Below, piece by piece: positions 1 through 5,789 of a DNA stretch of 11,035 nucleotides. The translations under genes were made by a program, and so were the position numbers. Source of the DNA: Betaproteobacteria bacterium UBA6910. GTDB lineage: Bacteria; Pseudomonadota; Gammaproteobacteria; Burkholderiales; UBA6910. The notes beneath the pieces were generated by a model, which was given only the letters and a program-made list of their open reading frames with translations, ran no database searches and was not told the DNA's origin. Positions within the stretch are counted from its first letter, which is position 1, and the number at the start of each line of letters is the position of its first letter. The DNA lies in NCBI GenBank assembly GCA_002451065.1, contig DKBC01000355.1, forward strand, positions 21,973-33,007, read 5' to 3'.

Positions 1-90
1 ACCATCCACAGCTTCGATCCCTGCCTGGCCTGCGCCACCCACGTGGTGTCGCCGGACGGGAAAGAGCTGGCCAAGGTGCAGGTCCGCTGA
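1..90 (+). CDS. hupL: [NiFe]-hydrogenase large subunit, C-terminal 29 residues (partial)
   Basis: This is the 3' end of the catalytic large subunit of an uptake [NiFe]-hydrogenase; the rest lies upstream of the window. The visible frame contains DPCLACATH (residues 6-14 of the fragment), the L2 motif DPCxxCxxH whose two cysteines bind the NiFe(CN)2CO centre. After the His comes a 15-residue tail (VVSPDGKELAKVQVR) ending at TGA 88-90. In this family the tail is removed after the His by the HupD endopeptidase once nickel is inserted, so this is a precursor form matching the hupD gene downstream. hupC follows 13 bp later, consistent with one hupSLC transcript. The short fragment cannot by itself settle the hydrogenase subgroup; the neighbours (HupC, HupF-K) suggest the membrane-bound uptake type (group 1). 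Confidence 0.95.
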   Translation, partial: TIHSFDPCLACATHVVSPDGKELAKVQVR

Positions 91-103
91 AAGGGAGAAA
101 ACC

Positions 104-814
104 ATGTCCACCCACGAGTACTCGGGCACGCCCATCGAGAAGGAGTTACCGGTCTACGTGTACGAGGCGCCGGTGCGCCTCTGGCACTGGGTCATGGCCA
201 CCTGCATGCTGTTCCTGATCGCCACCGGCTACCTGATCGGGTCGCCGTTGCCCTCGGTGGAGGGGGAGGCCAGCGAACACTTCCTGTTCGGCTACATCCG
301 CTTCGTCCACTTCTCCGCCGCATACATATTCACCGTGTTCTTCCTGCTGCGGACTTACTGGGCCATCGTCGGCAACCAGTACGCCCGCGACATCTTCCTG
401 GTGCCCGTCGCCATGCTCAATCCGGCCTGGTGGAAGGGCATCTTCGATCGAGCGGCGTACTATTTGTTCCTCAAGCGCAGCGACCGGGACTACATCGGCC
501 ACAATCCCATGGCCGAGATCGCCATGTTCTTCATGTACATCCTGGGCACGATTTTCATGATCTGCACCGGTTTCGCCATGTACGGAGAAGGGCTTGGGCG
601 CGACAGCTGGGCGTTCGCGATGTTCAGTTCCTGGGTGATCCCGCTGCTGGGCCAGTCCCAGGACGTGCACACCTGGCACCACGTCGGCATGTGGTACCTG
701 ATCGTATTCGCGATCCTCCACATTTACATGGTCATCAGGGAGGACGTTTTCGGCCGGGTCACCATGTTCAGCACCATGGTCAACGGCTGGCGCTCGCTCA
801 AGATCAAGCGTTGA
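104..814 (+). CDS. hupC: Ni/Fe-hydrogenase b-type cytochrome subunit HupC
   Basis: This 236-residue integral membrane di-heme cytochrome b anchors the hydrogenase dimer and passes electrons from H2 oxidation to the quinone pool. Four hydrophobic segments are visible, at about residues 26-46, 68-90, 138-161 and 194-212. Histidines in or beside them fit the family's heme ligands: H28 (RLWHW), H69 (VHFSAAY), and H192 and H206 in the last helix region (HTWHHVGMWYLIVFAILH). The exact ligand assignment is inferred from spacing known for HydC/HyaC proteins. The ATG at 104 has a good ribosome site (AAGGGAG, 91-97, spacing 6), and the length is normal for the family. It lies 13 bp after hupL. A possible terminator follows at 866-893, so it probably ends the structural-gene transcript. 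The alternative family names are HyaC, HoxZ and CybH. Confidence 0.97.
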   Translation: MSTHEYSGTPIEKELPVYVYEAPVRLWHWVMATCMLFLIATGYLIGSPLPSVEGEASEHFLFGYIRFVHFSAAYIFTVFFLLRTYWAIVGNQYARDIFLVPVAMLNPAWWKGIFDRAAYYLFLKRSDRDYIGHNPMAEIAMFFMYILGTIFMICTGFAMYGEGLGRDSWAFAMFSSWVIPLLGQSQDVHTWHHVGMWYLIVFAILHIYMVIREDVFGRVTMFSTMVNGWRSLKIKR

Positions 815-865
815 CCGGCCAGGGTCAGACGAGACGCTTTGGGGGGAGGAGAAGCATTTGGGGAT

Positions 866-904
866 GAGGCGCGAGCCCAACAGGCCTCGCCTCTTCTTGT
901 TCCT
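866..904 (+). terminator. Possible rho-independent terminator after hupC
   Basis: GAGGC-GC-GAG (866-875) can pair with CTCGCCTC (886-893) around a loop of about ten bases, with a two-base bulge. A moderately T-rich run follows (894-904, TTCTTGTTCCT). Alternatively, GCGAG 871-875 pairs directly with CTCGC 886-890. The stem is imperfect and the T-tract is interrupted, so it may only attenuate or protect the 3' end of the hup transcript. Confidence 0.4.
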
Positions 905-951
905 GGTTGTCGCCCCCCCGAGCACAGGTTAGAGGCCCGCGCGTTATTATT

Positions 952-955
952 GGAG
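952..955 (+). promoter_or_regulatory. Ribosome binding site supporting the ATG at 961
   Basis: GGAG lies five bases before ATG 961 and favours this start over the in-frame TTG at 907, which has no comparable site. Just upstream, TATTAT (945-950) resembles a -10 box, but a transcript starting from it would have almost no leader and no -35 partner is visible, so I do not call it a promoter. Confidence 0.5.
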
Positions 956-960
956 CGCCC

Positions 961-1353
961 ATGAGCAGCGCCAAAGCAGCACGCCGCAAGCGCCCGACAT
1001 CATCGCCAACACCGTCGTCGCAGGTGACAACCCCCTTGGCCACGGCACCCAAGGACGTTCGTCTCGGCGCTCGGTCCCCGGTTCACCCGGGTCGGTTTCT
1101 CGAAACCCGCTTTCTGGAACCCATGGGCATCAGCCAGCAGACCCTGGCCAGGGAACTCGGGATCTCCCGCCGCCGGGTCAACGAACTGATCCGCGGCCAC
1201 CGGGCCATCACCCCCGATACCGCCATCCGGCTCGCGGTCTTTTTCGGTACCGATGCCGCTTTCTGGATGGGATTGCAGATGGCCTGGGACATGCATCACG
1301 CCCTTCGGGCCTACCGCTCCGGAAAGACGGCCGCGCCGCCCGGAGACCGCTAG
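961..1353 (+). CDS. higA: Orphan HigA-family XRE regulator
   Basis: A 130-residue DNA-binding protein of the HigA/VapI antitoxin family (XRE helix-turn-helix). The conserved part starts near residue 41 with VHPGRFLETRFLEPMGIS, the usual HigA N-terminus. The helix-turn-helix follows at about 58-79 (QQTLARELGISRRRVNELI), then ITPDTAIRLAVFFGT and the FW-x-LQ segment (101-106). Residues 1-40 are a basic, Ser/Thr/Pro-rich extension that typical HigA proteins of about 95-105 residues lack; GTG 1024 or TTG 1036 are weaker alternative starts. No HigB-type toxin gene fits in the 146 bp before it or the 234 bp after it, so it is solitary. It sits in its own unit between hupC and hupD and ends in a strong terminator. 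It could be a domesticated transcription factor acting on the hydrogenase genes, or a relic of a toxin-antitoxin pair. The family assignment is firm; the function here is inference. Confidence 0.85.
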   Translation: MSSAKAARRKRPTSSPTPSSQVTTPLATAPKDVRLGARSPVHPGRFLETRFLEPMGISQQTLARELGISRRRVNELIRGHRAITPDTAIRLAVFFGTDAAFWMGLQMAWDMHHALRAYRSGKTAAPPGDR

Positions 1354-1368
1354 GCTTGCCGCCCCGCT

Positions 1369-1402
1369 GAGCGCCCGGCCCGTCCGGGCGCTTCTCGTTT
1401 CT
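1369..1402 (+). terminator. Strong rho-independent terminator after higA-like gene
   Basis: AGCGCCCGG (1370-1378) pairs perfectly with CCGGGCGCT (1384-1392) around a five-base loop, and a G-U pair can extend the stem at 1369/1393. A T-rich run (TTCTCGTTTCT, from 1392) follows directly. It starts 16 bp after the higA stop codon, so transcription from hupC/higA should largely end here, and hupD needs its own promoter. Confidence 0.85.
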
Positions 1403-1427
1403 GGTTACCTGGTTTTCACTTGTGGGG

Positions 1428-1444
1428 ACAAATCGGCCATTTGT
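1428..1444 (+). promoter_or_regulatory. Inverted repeat upstream of hupD, candidate activator or repressor site
   Basis: ACAAAT (1428-1433) and ATTTGT (1439-1444) form perfect six-base arms separated by CGGCC. The centre lies about 120 bp before the transcription start implied by the sigma-54-type element, a usual distance for an enhancer-binding site. It does not match the TTG-N5-CAA pattern reported for HupR. The bound protein is unknown; the HigA-like regulator encoded next door is one candidate. Confidence 0.4.
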
Positions 1445-1489
1445 TAACCGGCAGTACGCCTTTTTCCCATGCCTATTCAAGACGGCTTT

Positions 1490-1503
1490 TTGACCTAAAT
1501 CAA
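1490..1503 (+). promoter_or_regulatory. FNR/ANR-type box
   Basis: TTGACCTAAATCAA matches the FNR/ANR consensus TTGAT-N4-ATCAA at nine of ten defined bases. Its centre (1496.5) lies 41.5 bp before a start at about 1538, and a weak -10 match (TATCGT, 1525-1530) fits that start, the geometry of class II FNR activation. Relative to the overlapping sigma-54 element it would instead sit near -59.5. Oxygen-limited expression of the maturation genes is the likely meaning. The match is direct; the protein that binds is inferred. Confidence 0.7.
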
Positions 1504-1529
1504 CGGGTCGCCCATGAAGCAGGTTATCG

Positions 1530-1545
1530 TGGCACAGATCTTGTA
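1530..1545 (+). promoter_or_regulatory. Sigma-54 type -24/-12 promoter match
   Basis: TGGCACAGATCTTGTA matches the sigma-54 consensus TGGCACR-N4-TTGCW with correct GG-to-GC spacing; the only important departure is TTGT in place of TTGC at -12. It implies transcription starting near 1556, about 32 bp before hupD. Hydrogenase operons of several proteobacteria are known to use sigma-54 with a HoxA/HupR-type activator, which makes the match meaningful. The -12 mismatch could weaken it. Confidence 0.55.
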
Positions 1546-1560
1546 ACGGTACCTGTTACA
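1542..1560 (+). promoter_or_regulatory. Inverted repeat over the hupD transcription start region
   Basis: TGTAAC (1542-1547) and GTTACA (1555-1560) are perfect six-base arms with a seven-base spacer (GGTACCT). The repeat overlaps the -12 half of the sigma-54 match and the predicted start region. A repressor bound here would block either promoter. As RNA it could form only a short hairpin. No known regulator is assigned. Confidence 0.4.
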
Positions 1561-1587
1561 GTAATCCACCTTCCAGAAGGGTCAACC

Positions 1588-2226
1588 ATGGAAAGTAGTC
1601 CCGAAATTCTGGTGCTGGGGATCGGCAACCTCCTCTGGGGGGATGAAGGTTTCGGCGTTCGGACCGTCGAGGCCCTGGGGGACCAGTATGAATTTCCGGC
1701 CCATGTGGAGCTGATGGACGGCGGCACCCAGGGACTGTTTCTGCTGCCGTTCGTCAAGGCGGCCCGCAAGGTCATCATTTTTGACGCCGTGGACTACCGC
1801 ATGCCCCCGGGCTCCCTCAAGGTGGTCTGGAACGACGAGATCCCGGCGTTTCTCGGCGCCAACAAGATGAGCATGCACCAGATCGGTTTCCAGGAAGTCC
1901 TGGCCTTGGCGCAGTTCCAGGGCGAGTACCCCGACGAAATGGTGCTGATCGGCGTGCAGCCGGAGGACATGACCGACTTCGGCGGCAGCCTGCGGGATTC
2001 CGTGAAAGCACGCGTACCGGAGGCCATTGCTTTCGCCCTGGAGGTGCTCGACCGCTGGGGCGCGCCGGGGCAGCCGCGTACCAGCCGCCCCGAGGAATCA
2101 GTGCTGCCCAGGGCGGAAAGCCTGCGCATGGAGGCCTACGAGTCCGGCCGGCCCGGACCCGAACAGGCCTGCCGCATCGGCGACGCCAGGTTCCTCAACA
2201 TGCATCTGGACCGGAACAAAGGTTAG
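1588..2226 (+). CDS. hupD: Hydrogenase maturation endopeptidase HupD
   Basis: This nickel-dependent protease removes the C-terminal tail of HupL after nickel insertion, the last step of large-subunit maturation. The 212-residue protein starts with the family fold (ILVLGIGNLLWGDEGFGVR). It carries the three metal-sensing residues at the spacing known from HybD: E20, D66 (IFDAVDY) and H97 (MSMHQIG). Its substrate, the 15-residue HupL tail, is encoded at 46-87. ATG 1588 is chosen because it has a strong ribosome site (AGAAGGG, 1575-1581, spacing 6) and puts GIGN at the right distance; the frame stays open upstream to 1420 without resembling the family. The protein is longer than HybD because of a C-terminal tail ending ACRIGDARFL near residues 195-205, which I recall from HupD/HoxM proteins. 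It is the first gene of the maturation operon. HupE, often next to hupD in rhizobia, is absent. Confidence 0.96.
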   Translation: MESSPEILVLGIGNLLWGDEGFGVRTVEALGDQYEFPAHVELMDGGTQGLFLLPFVKAARKVIIFDAVDYRMPPGSLKVVWNDEIPAFLGANKMSMHQIGFQEVLALAQFQGEYPDEMVLIGVQPEDMTDFGGSLRDSVKARVPEAIAFALEVLDRWGAPGQPRTSRPEESVLPRAESLRMEAYESGRPGPEQACRIGDARFLNMHLDRNKG

Positions 2227-2229
2227 CCC

Positions 2230-2538
2230 ATGTGCATCGCGATCCCCATGAAAGTCTTGACCTGCGGCGACGCCGAGGCCTTGTGCGAAGGCCGCGGCCA
2301 GCGCCAGCGGCTCAACATGCTGCTGGTGGGTCCCCAACCCGAGGGAACCTGGGTGACAGCGTTTCTCGGCGCCGCCCGGGACGTCATCACCGAGGAACAG
2401 GCCGCCGAAATAAACCGTGCGCTGGATGCCCTCGATGCCGCCCTCCAGGGAAACGCCACCGATCTCGACGCGTACTTTCCGGACCTCGTCAACCGGGAGC
2501 CCCAACTCCCCGATCATCTGAAGGAGCCCCAGTCATGA
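2230..2538 (+). CDS. hupF: HupF, HypC-family hydrogenase assembly chaperone
   Basis: A 102-residue paralogue of HypC. The start MCIAIPMKV keeps Cys2, the residue with which HypC-type chaperones bind the iron-ligand complex and the large-subunit precursor. In Rhizobium, HupF acts as a HupL chaperone that protects maturation under oxygen. It differs from the canonical HypC encoded at 9531: the conserved His of the HVGYA segment is Phe here (F45, TAFLGAARDV). It also has an extra C-terminal helix-rich extension (residues 53-102) typical of HupF. It starts 3 bp after the hupD stop codon with AAAGG upstream, and its TGA overlaps the hupG ATG (ATGA), implying coupled translation. Confidence 0.93.
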   Translation: MCIAIPMKVLTCGDAEALCEGRGQRQRLNMLLVGPQPEGTWVTAFLGAARDVITEEQAAEINRALDALDAALQGNATDLDAYFPDLVNREPQLPDHLKEPQS

Positions 2539-3002
2539 GCGCGCTTTCCGCGCCCGGCCTGCCCCCGGCCGCAGAACACCCGCTGTTTCGGCGGCTGATG
2601 GATTCGGGAATCTGCCCCTCCCTGAGCGCCGGCGAATTCGAGGCATTTGCCGCGCAACCGGGGAATACGCTGATTTTTTTCTCGGAGGAACCCGCCAAGT
2701 ATCGCGAAGTATTGGATCTGGCGGTGATCCTTCCCGAATTATCCAAAGCCTTCGCCGGCCGATTCCGAAGCTGCGTTCTGCTGCCGGAGCCGGCGCGGGT
2801 GCTGCAGCATCGCTTTGGGTTCAACAAGTGGCCGGCACTGGTGATGCTGCGTGACGGCGAATATGTCGGCGCGGTCGCCGGACTGCGTGACTGGAGCACC
2901 TACGTCAAGGAGATCGGCCGCCTGCTGGTGGCCCCGGTCTCCCGTCCCCCTGCCATTGGCGTCGCGGTCCGTTCCGAGGCCGGCGACTCCCACTGCCACT
3001 AA
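2535..3002 (+). CDS. hupG: HupG, thioredoxin-like hydrogenase accessory protein
   Basis: A 155-residue protein of the HupG/HyaE family. The family has a thioredoxin-like fold but no redox-active CxxC: the place of the active site reads FFSEEPAKYREVLDLAV (about residues 48-64). The stretch RFGFNKWPALVMLRDGEYVG (about 94-113) matches the later thioredoxin strands with the usual WPALV proline turn. Family members are linked to small-subunit maturation or Tat-dependent quality control in uptake hydrogenases. The ATG overlaps the hupF stop codon by four bases. The last 20 residues are variable and end in HCH. Confidence 0.88.
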   Translation: MSALSAPGLPPAAEHPLFRRLMDSGICPSLSAGEFEAFAAQPGNTLIFFSEEPAKYREVLDLAVILPELSKAFAGRFRSCVLLPEPARVLQHRFGFNKWPALVMLRDGEYVGAVAGLRDWSTYVKEIGRLLVAPVSRPPAIGVAVRSEAGDSHCH

Positions 3003-3017
3003 CCGCGAGAGGTCCGC

Positions 3018-3872
3018 ATGAAGCCATTCACCATTCCCGTCGTCGGTATCGGCCCCGGTTCCCAGCCCGCCGAGGATCCACCCCAGCTTCTTGACATGCC
3101 TCGGGACATCAGCGGCTTCGTCATGCCCCAGGTTCCGGAAACCGGCGACCGGGAGCGTTTCGCCGAGGCCCGGGACGTGATCCGCCAACTGGTTGAAGCC
3201 GTGTCCAACGAGTCCGCCACCCAGTCCACGGTTCGCCTGGAACTGACCGACTTGGCGCGTCCGACCATCGATCTCCTGAACCAGATGTTGCTGGAAGGGG
3301 AAGTCAGCGCGCTGCTCACCAGCCCCCGGGGCACGGTCAAGATCCAGGAGACCAACTTCGCCGGCGTGTGGCGACTCCTGCACTACAGCGCGGGAGGGGA
3401 ACTGGTCCATGATTTCATCGAGGCCTGCCCGGTGCCAGACGCGATTCTCCGCTTCGCCGAGGAGTCCAGCCTCGAACAGGTCGACGCGCCACCCGCTCCC
3501 GCGGGTGTCATGAATTCTCCCAGCGTACTGGTGGAACTCCAGGAGCAGGCAGCGCGCTATCGGCCGGGAGACACGCCCCACGTGATCAACCTGACGCTGC
3601 TGCCGCTGTCGCCCCAGGATCTGGCGCATCTGGACGCGAGCGTGCCGGTTGGCCCGGTGGCGATCCTCACCCGGGGTTACGGGAAATGCCGCGTCAGCAG
3701 CACGACGCGGCGACACGTGTGGCGGGTCCAGTATTTCAACAACATGAACACGCTGATCCTCAACACGTTCGAGGTGGTGGATATCCCGGAAGTGACCAAG
3801 GCGGCGCCGGAGGACCTGGAAGACAGCCTGGAGCGCCTGCGCGAGCTGCTTGACTGGATGGAGCAGGAATGA
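3018..3872 (+). CDS. hupH: HupH, hydrogenase expression/assembly protein
   Basis: A 284-residue protein of the HupH/HyaF family, a normal full length. The N-terminus (MKPFTIPVVGIGPGSQP, then LDMPRDISGFVMPQVPE) and the C-terminal block (GYGKCRVSSTTRRHVWRVQYFN, about residues 218-239, then LILNTFEVVDIPEV) are family hallmarks. Its biochemical role is not settled; with HupG it is associated with small-subunit processing and Fe-S cluster or oxygen protection in the HupGHIJ group. The start has GAGAGG (3007-3012) at spacing 5. The TGA overlaps the hupI ATG. Confidence 0.93.
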   Translation: MKPFTIPVVGIGPGSQPAEDPPQLLDMPRDISGFVMPQVPETGDRERFAEARDVIRQLVEAVSNESATQSTVRLELTDLARPTIDLLNQMLLEGEVSALLTSPRGTVKIQETNFAGVWRLLHYSAGGELVHDFIEACPVPDAILRFAEESSLEQVDAPPAPAGVMNSPSVLVELQEQAARYRPGDTPHVINLTLLPLSPQDLAHLDASVPVGPVAILTRGYGKCRVSSTTRRHVWRVQYFNNMNTLILNTFEVVDIPEVTKAAPEDLEDSLERLRELLDWMEQE

Positions 3873-4099
3873 ACGGGCGGCCGGCCGAGGGCGTGCCCGG
3901 CGGCGACCCTCGCGTCGGAGCCGGGACGCGGCTCGAATGCGGTGTCTGCTGGTGGGTTTACGACCCGGCGCAGGGAGACGAGGTATGGCAGATTGCCCCC
4001 GGTACGCCTTTCAGCGAGCTTCCGGGCCATTGGCGCTGCCCGGTCTGCGACGCACCCCAGGAAAAGTTCATGGTGCTTTCCGATGAGCACGACGACTGA
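3869..4099 (+). CDS. hupI: Rubredoxin HupI
   Basis: A 76-residue rubredoxin. The four iron-binding cysteines form the usual two pairs, CGVC (C24, C27) and CPVC (C57, C60), with the conserved aromatic WWVYDP and the GT-x-F-x-x-LP-x-HWRCP segment between them. Residues 1-20 are a Gly/Pro-rich extension before the domain. Rubredoxins inside hup operons are thought to serve redox steps in hydrogenase assembly, particularly of the small subunit under oxygen. It overlaps hupH by four bases and hupJ by 17 bases (4083-4099), so all three are probably translationally coupled. Confidence 0.96.
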   Translation: MNGRPAEGVPGGDPRVGAGTRLECGVCWWVYDPAQGDEVWQIAPGTPFSELPGHWRCPVCDAPQEKFMVLSDEHDD

Positions 4100-4613
4100 C
4101 GCCGCCCCTCCCGGACATGCTTTGAACCCCGCCCCCCTCCTGGAGGAGGTATTCCGGCGCATCGAGCAGGAGCGCATGCAGGGTATTCCCATCCTCAACC
4201 GCGCCCTGGAGGTGGAGGCGGTGGGCTTCCGGGAGTGGCAGGGAAAATGGGTGGGGGTGCTGCTCACGCCCTGGTTCATGAACTTCATGGTGCTGCCCAT
4301 GCCGGGAACCGCCTGGCCTCGCGTCCAGCGCGGCGACACCCATCCGTGGCACCTTCCGCTGGGCCGGATGGACTGCATGGCGGGGCATGAAGAGGAATTC
4401 GGCGATTACCACATGTGCTCGCTGATGTCGCCGGTGCTGCAGTTCGAGGACCACGAGGCCGCCCGCATCGCCGCCCGCGCGGCCCTGGATGCGGTCATGA
4501 GCCCGCCCCGGGGAGACGAGTCGCCAAAGGGGCCCGTGCGCAAGCTGGCGGAAGGCGCCAGAAAACCCATGTCGAAGCGCGATTTCCTCGCGGGAAAATT
4601 GTTTCGGGAGTAG
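4083..4613 (+). CDS. hupJ: HupJ, HybE-family hydrogenase assembly chaperone
   Basis: A 176-residue protein of the HybE/HupJ family. The core GVLLTPWFMNFMVLPMPG (about residues 57-74) is the family signature, followed by LPLGRMDCMAGHEEEFGDYHMCSL (about 95-118), which matches the second conserved block. Family members act as assembly or proofreading chaperones for Tat-exported uptake hydrogenases. ATG 4083 lies inside the end of hupI, a 17-base overlap with no strong ribosome site, so translation probably depends on ribosomes finishing hupI. The basic C-terminal tail (about 140-176) ends KRDFLAGKLFRE, which is also common in this family. Confidence 0.9.
   Translation: MSTTTDAAPPGHALNPAPLLEEVFRRIEQERMQGIPILNRALEVEAVGFREWQGKWVGVLLTPWFMNFMVLPMPGTAWPRVQRGDTHPWHLPLGRMDCMAGHEEEFGDYHMCSLMSPVLQFEDHEAARIAARAALDAVMSPPRGDESPKGPVRKLAEGARKPMSKRDFLAGKLFRE
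4606..4610 (+). promoter_or_regulatory. Ribosome binding site supporting the GTG start of hupK
   Basis: GGGAG, at the very end of hupJ, sits nine bases before GTG 4620. No in-frame ATG occurs until well inside the protein, so it supports a GTG start for hupK. Confidence 0.55.
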
Positions 4614-4619
4614 TCCCCC

Positions 4620-5789
4620 GTGAACCTCGACGGCAAGCTGAGTTTTTCGTTGCGCTGGGACGGCACCAAGGTGCGGACCGTGGCGATCGAGTCCACCCGA
4701 ACCGTGGGGGCTAGCCGAGTCCTGGAAGGCAAAGCGCCCGAGGAGGTGGCCAGGCTGGTGCCGATGCTGTTCAGCCTGTGCGGGCGCGCCCAGGGGGTTG
4801 CCGCCCTGCGCGCATGGGAGGCGGCCGGCGGAGCCGACGCCGCGCCGGCGACAGCGTTTGCCCGAGAATGGGTGGTGGCCGCCGAAGCACTGGTGGAGAA
4901 CCTGTGGCGACTGCTGCTGGATTGGCCGGAAGCCATGGGCGAGGAAAGCAAGAATGCTCCCCAGTTCGCCGCGTGGCGCCGCAAGCTGCTGCATCTGGCC
5001 GGCGTCGTCATGCAGGCCAAAGGTTGGCGCAGCCCTGGGGCGGTGGTGTCGGTGCCCGACGGCGAGCTCCGCCACGCCGGCTCGGAACTCCGCGGATTCC
5101 TTGGGGCCGACGTGCTCGCCATGGAACCCGGGGACTGGTACGCCGCGGATCTCGCGGCGCTGTCGGATTGGTGGAGAGCGGGGCGCACCGCAACCGCGCG
5201 GATCACCGGGCGGCTGTTCGAAGGCGAGGGCCTGGGCGGGAGAAGCGACGTCGCCCTGATGGAGGCGGCCCGGAGCGACGGCCCGTGGCAGCGGGTGCTC
5301 GATCGCACGCTGCACGAGACCGGGTTCGCGGCAAAACCCGACTGGCAGGGAGAGCCCCGGGAAACCGGAGCGCTGGCGAGAATGCGCCACCATTCCGCGG
5401 TGGCGGAAGCCTGGGCGCGTCATGGCAACTGCATTGCCGTGCGGCTGCTGGCGCGGCTGGCCGATACCATCGCCTTGGCGCAGGTGCTGGCAGGCGCCGG
5501 CACCGCAGAGCGAATCAAAGGCATCGGCGTTGAGCCGGGCACCGGCGCTGCCTGGGTGGAGACTTCCCGCGGCGTGCTGGTCCATGCGCTCGTCCTTCGC
5601 GATGGACGCGTGGCGCGCTACCGCGTGCTGGCGCCCACCGAGTGGAATTTTCACCCGTTGGGCCCCTTCGTTCAGGGATTGCGCGGTCAGGAAGCGCGGT
5701 CGGACCAGGACCTCGAACGCAGCCTGCGCCTTCACGCCATGGCCCTGGATCCTTGCGTGGGTTATGAGTGGACCATCGGCCATGCATGA
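4620..5789 (+). CDS. hupK: HupK, hydrogenase large-subunit-like assembly scaffold
   Basis: A 389-residue protein distantly related to the hydrogenase large subunit. HupK-type proteins are proposed to be scaffolds for the Fe(CN)2CO unit before transfer to HupL, important under oxygen. Only half of each large-subunit metal motif remains: LCGRA at 53-57 (C54) in place of the L1 RxCGxC, and DPCVGYEW at 377-384 (C379) in place of DPCxxCxxH. The retained cysteines could bind iron but not a bridging nickel; this is inference. There is no cleavable tail beyond the motif. The start is GTG with GGGAG at spacing 9. The 3' end overlaps hypA by eight bases. The length is close to known HupK proteins. Confidence 0.88.
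   Translation: MNLDGKLSFSLRWDGTKVRTVAIESTRTVGASRVLEGKAPEEVARLVPMLFSLCGRAQGVAALRAWEAAGGADAAPATAFAREWVVAAEALVENLWRLLLDWPEAMGEESKNAPQFAAWRRKLLHLAGVVMQAKGWRSPGAVVSVPDGELRHAGSELRGFLGADVLAMEPGDWYAADLAALSDWWRAGRTATARITGRLFEGEGLGGRSDVALMEAARSDGPWQRVLDRTLHETGFAAKPDWQGEPRETGALARMRHHSAVAEAWARHGNCIAVRLLARLADTIALAQVLAGAGTAERIKGIGVEPGTGAAWVETSRGVLVHALVLRDGRVARYRVLAPTEWNFHPLGPFVQGLRGQEARSDQDLERSLRLHAMALDPCVGYEWTIGHA

Noticed and set aside
838..864. G-rich stretch with repeated TTTGGGG as a possible G-quadruplex
   Set aside because: It has only two long G runs with irregular spacing, which is not enough for four proper tracts.
815..960. Possible higB toxin gene before the higA-like gene
   Set aside because: The 146-bp gap cannot hold a protein of about 90 residues, and no frame in it resembles HigB.
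907..960. Upstream TTG start for the higA-like gene
   Set aside because: It has no ribosome site, whereas ATG 961 has GGAG at spacing 5; the added residues match nothing in the family.
1498..1510. IHF-like site (AATCAA-N4-TCG) between the enhancer-type dyad and the promoter
   Set aside because: It has a mismatch in the TTR part and is made of the FNR half-site, so it is likely coincidence.
1420..1587. Longer N-terminus for HupD from ATG 1420
   Set aside because: It would run through the FNR box, the sigma-54 element and both inverted repeats. ATG 1588 has a strong ribosome site and the correct distance to GIGN.
4068..5783. A 571-codon open frame on the minus strand opposite hupJ and hupK
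   Set aside because: It has a low-complexity His/Gln/Gly/Arg-rich translation and lies opposite two genes with clear family motifs.
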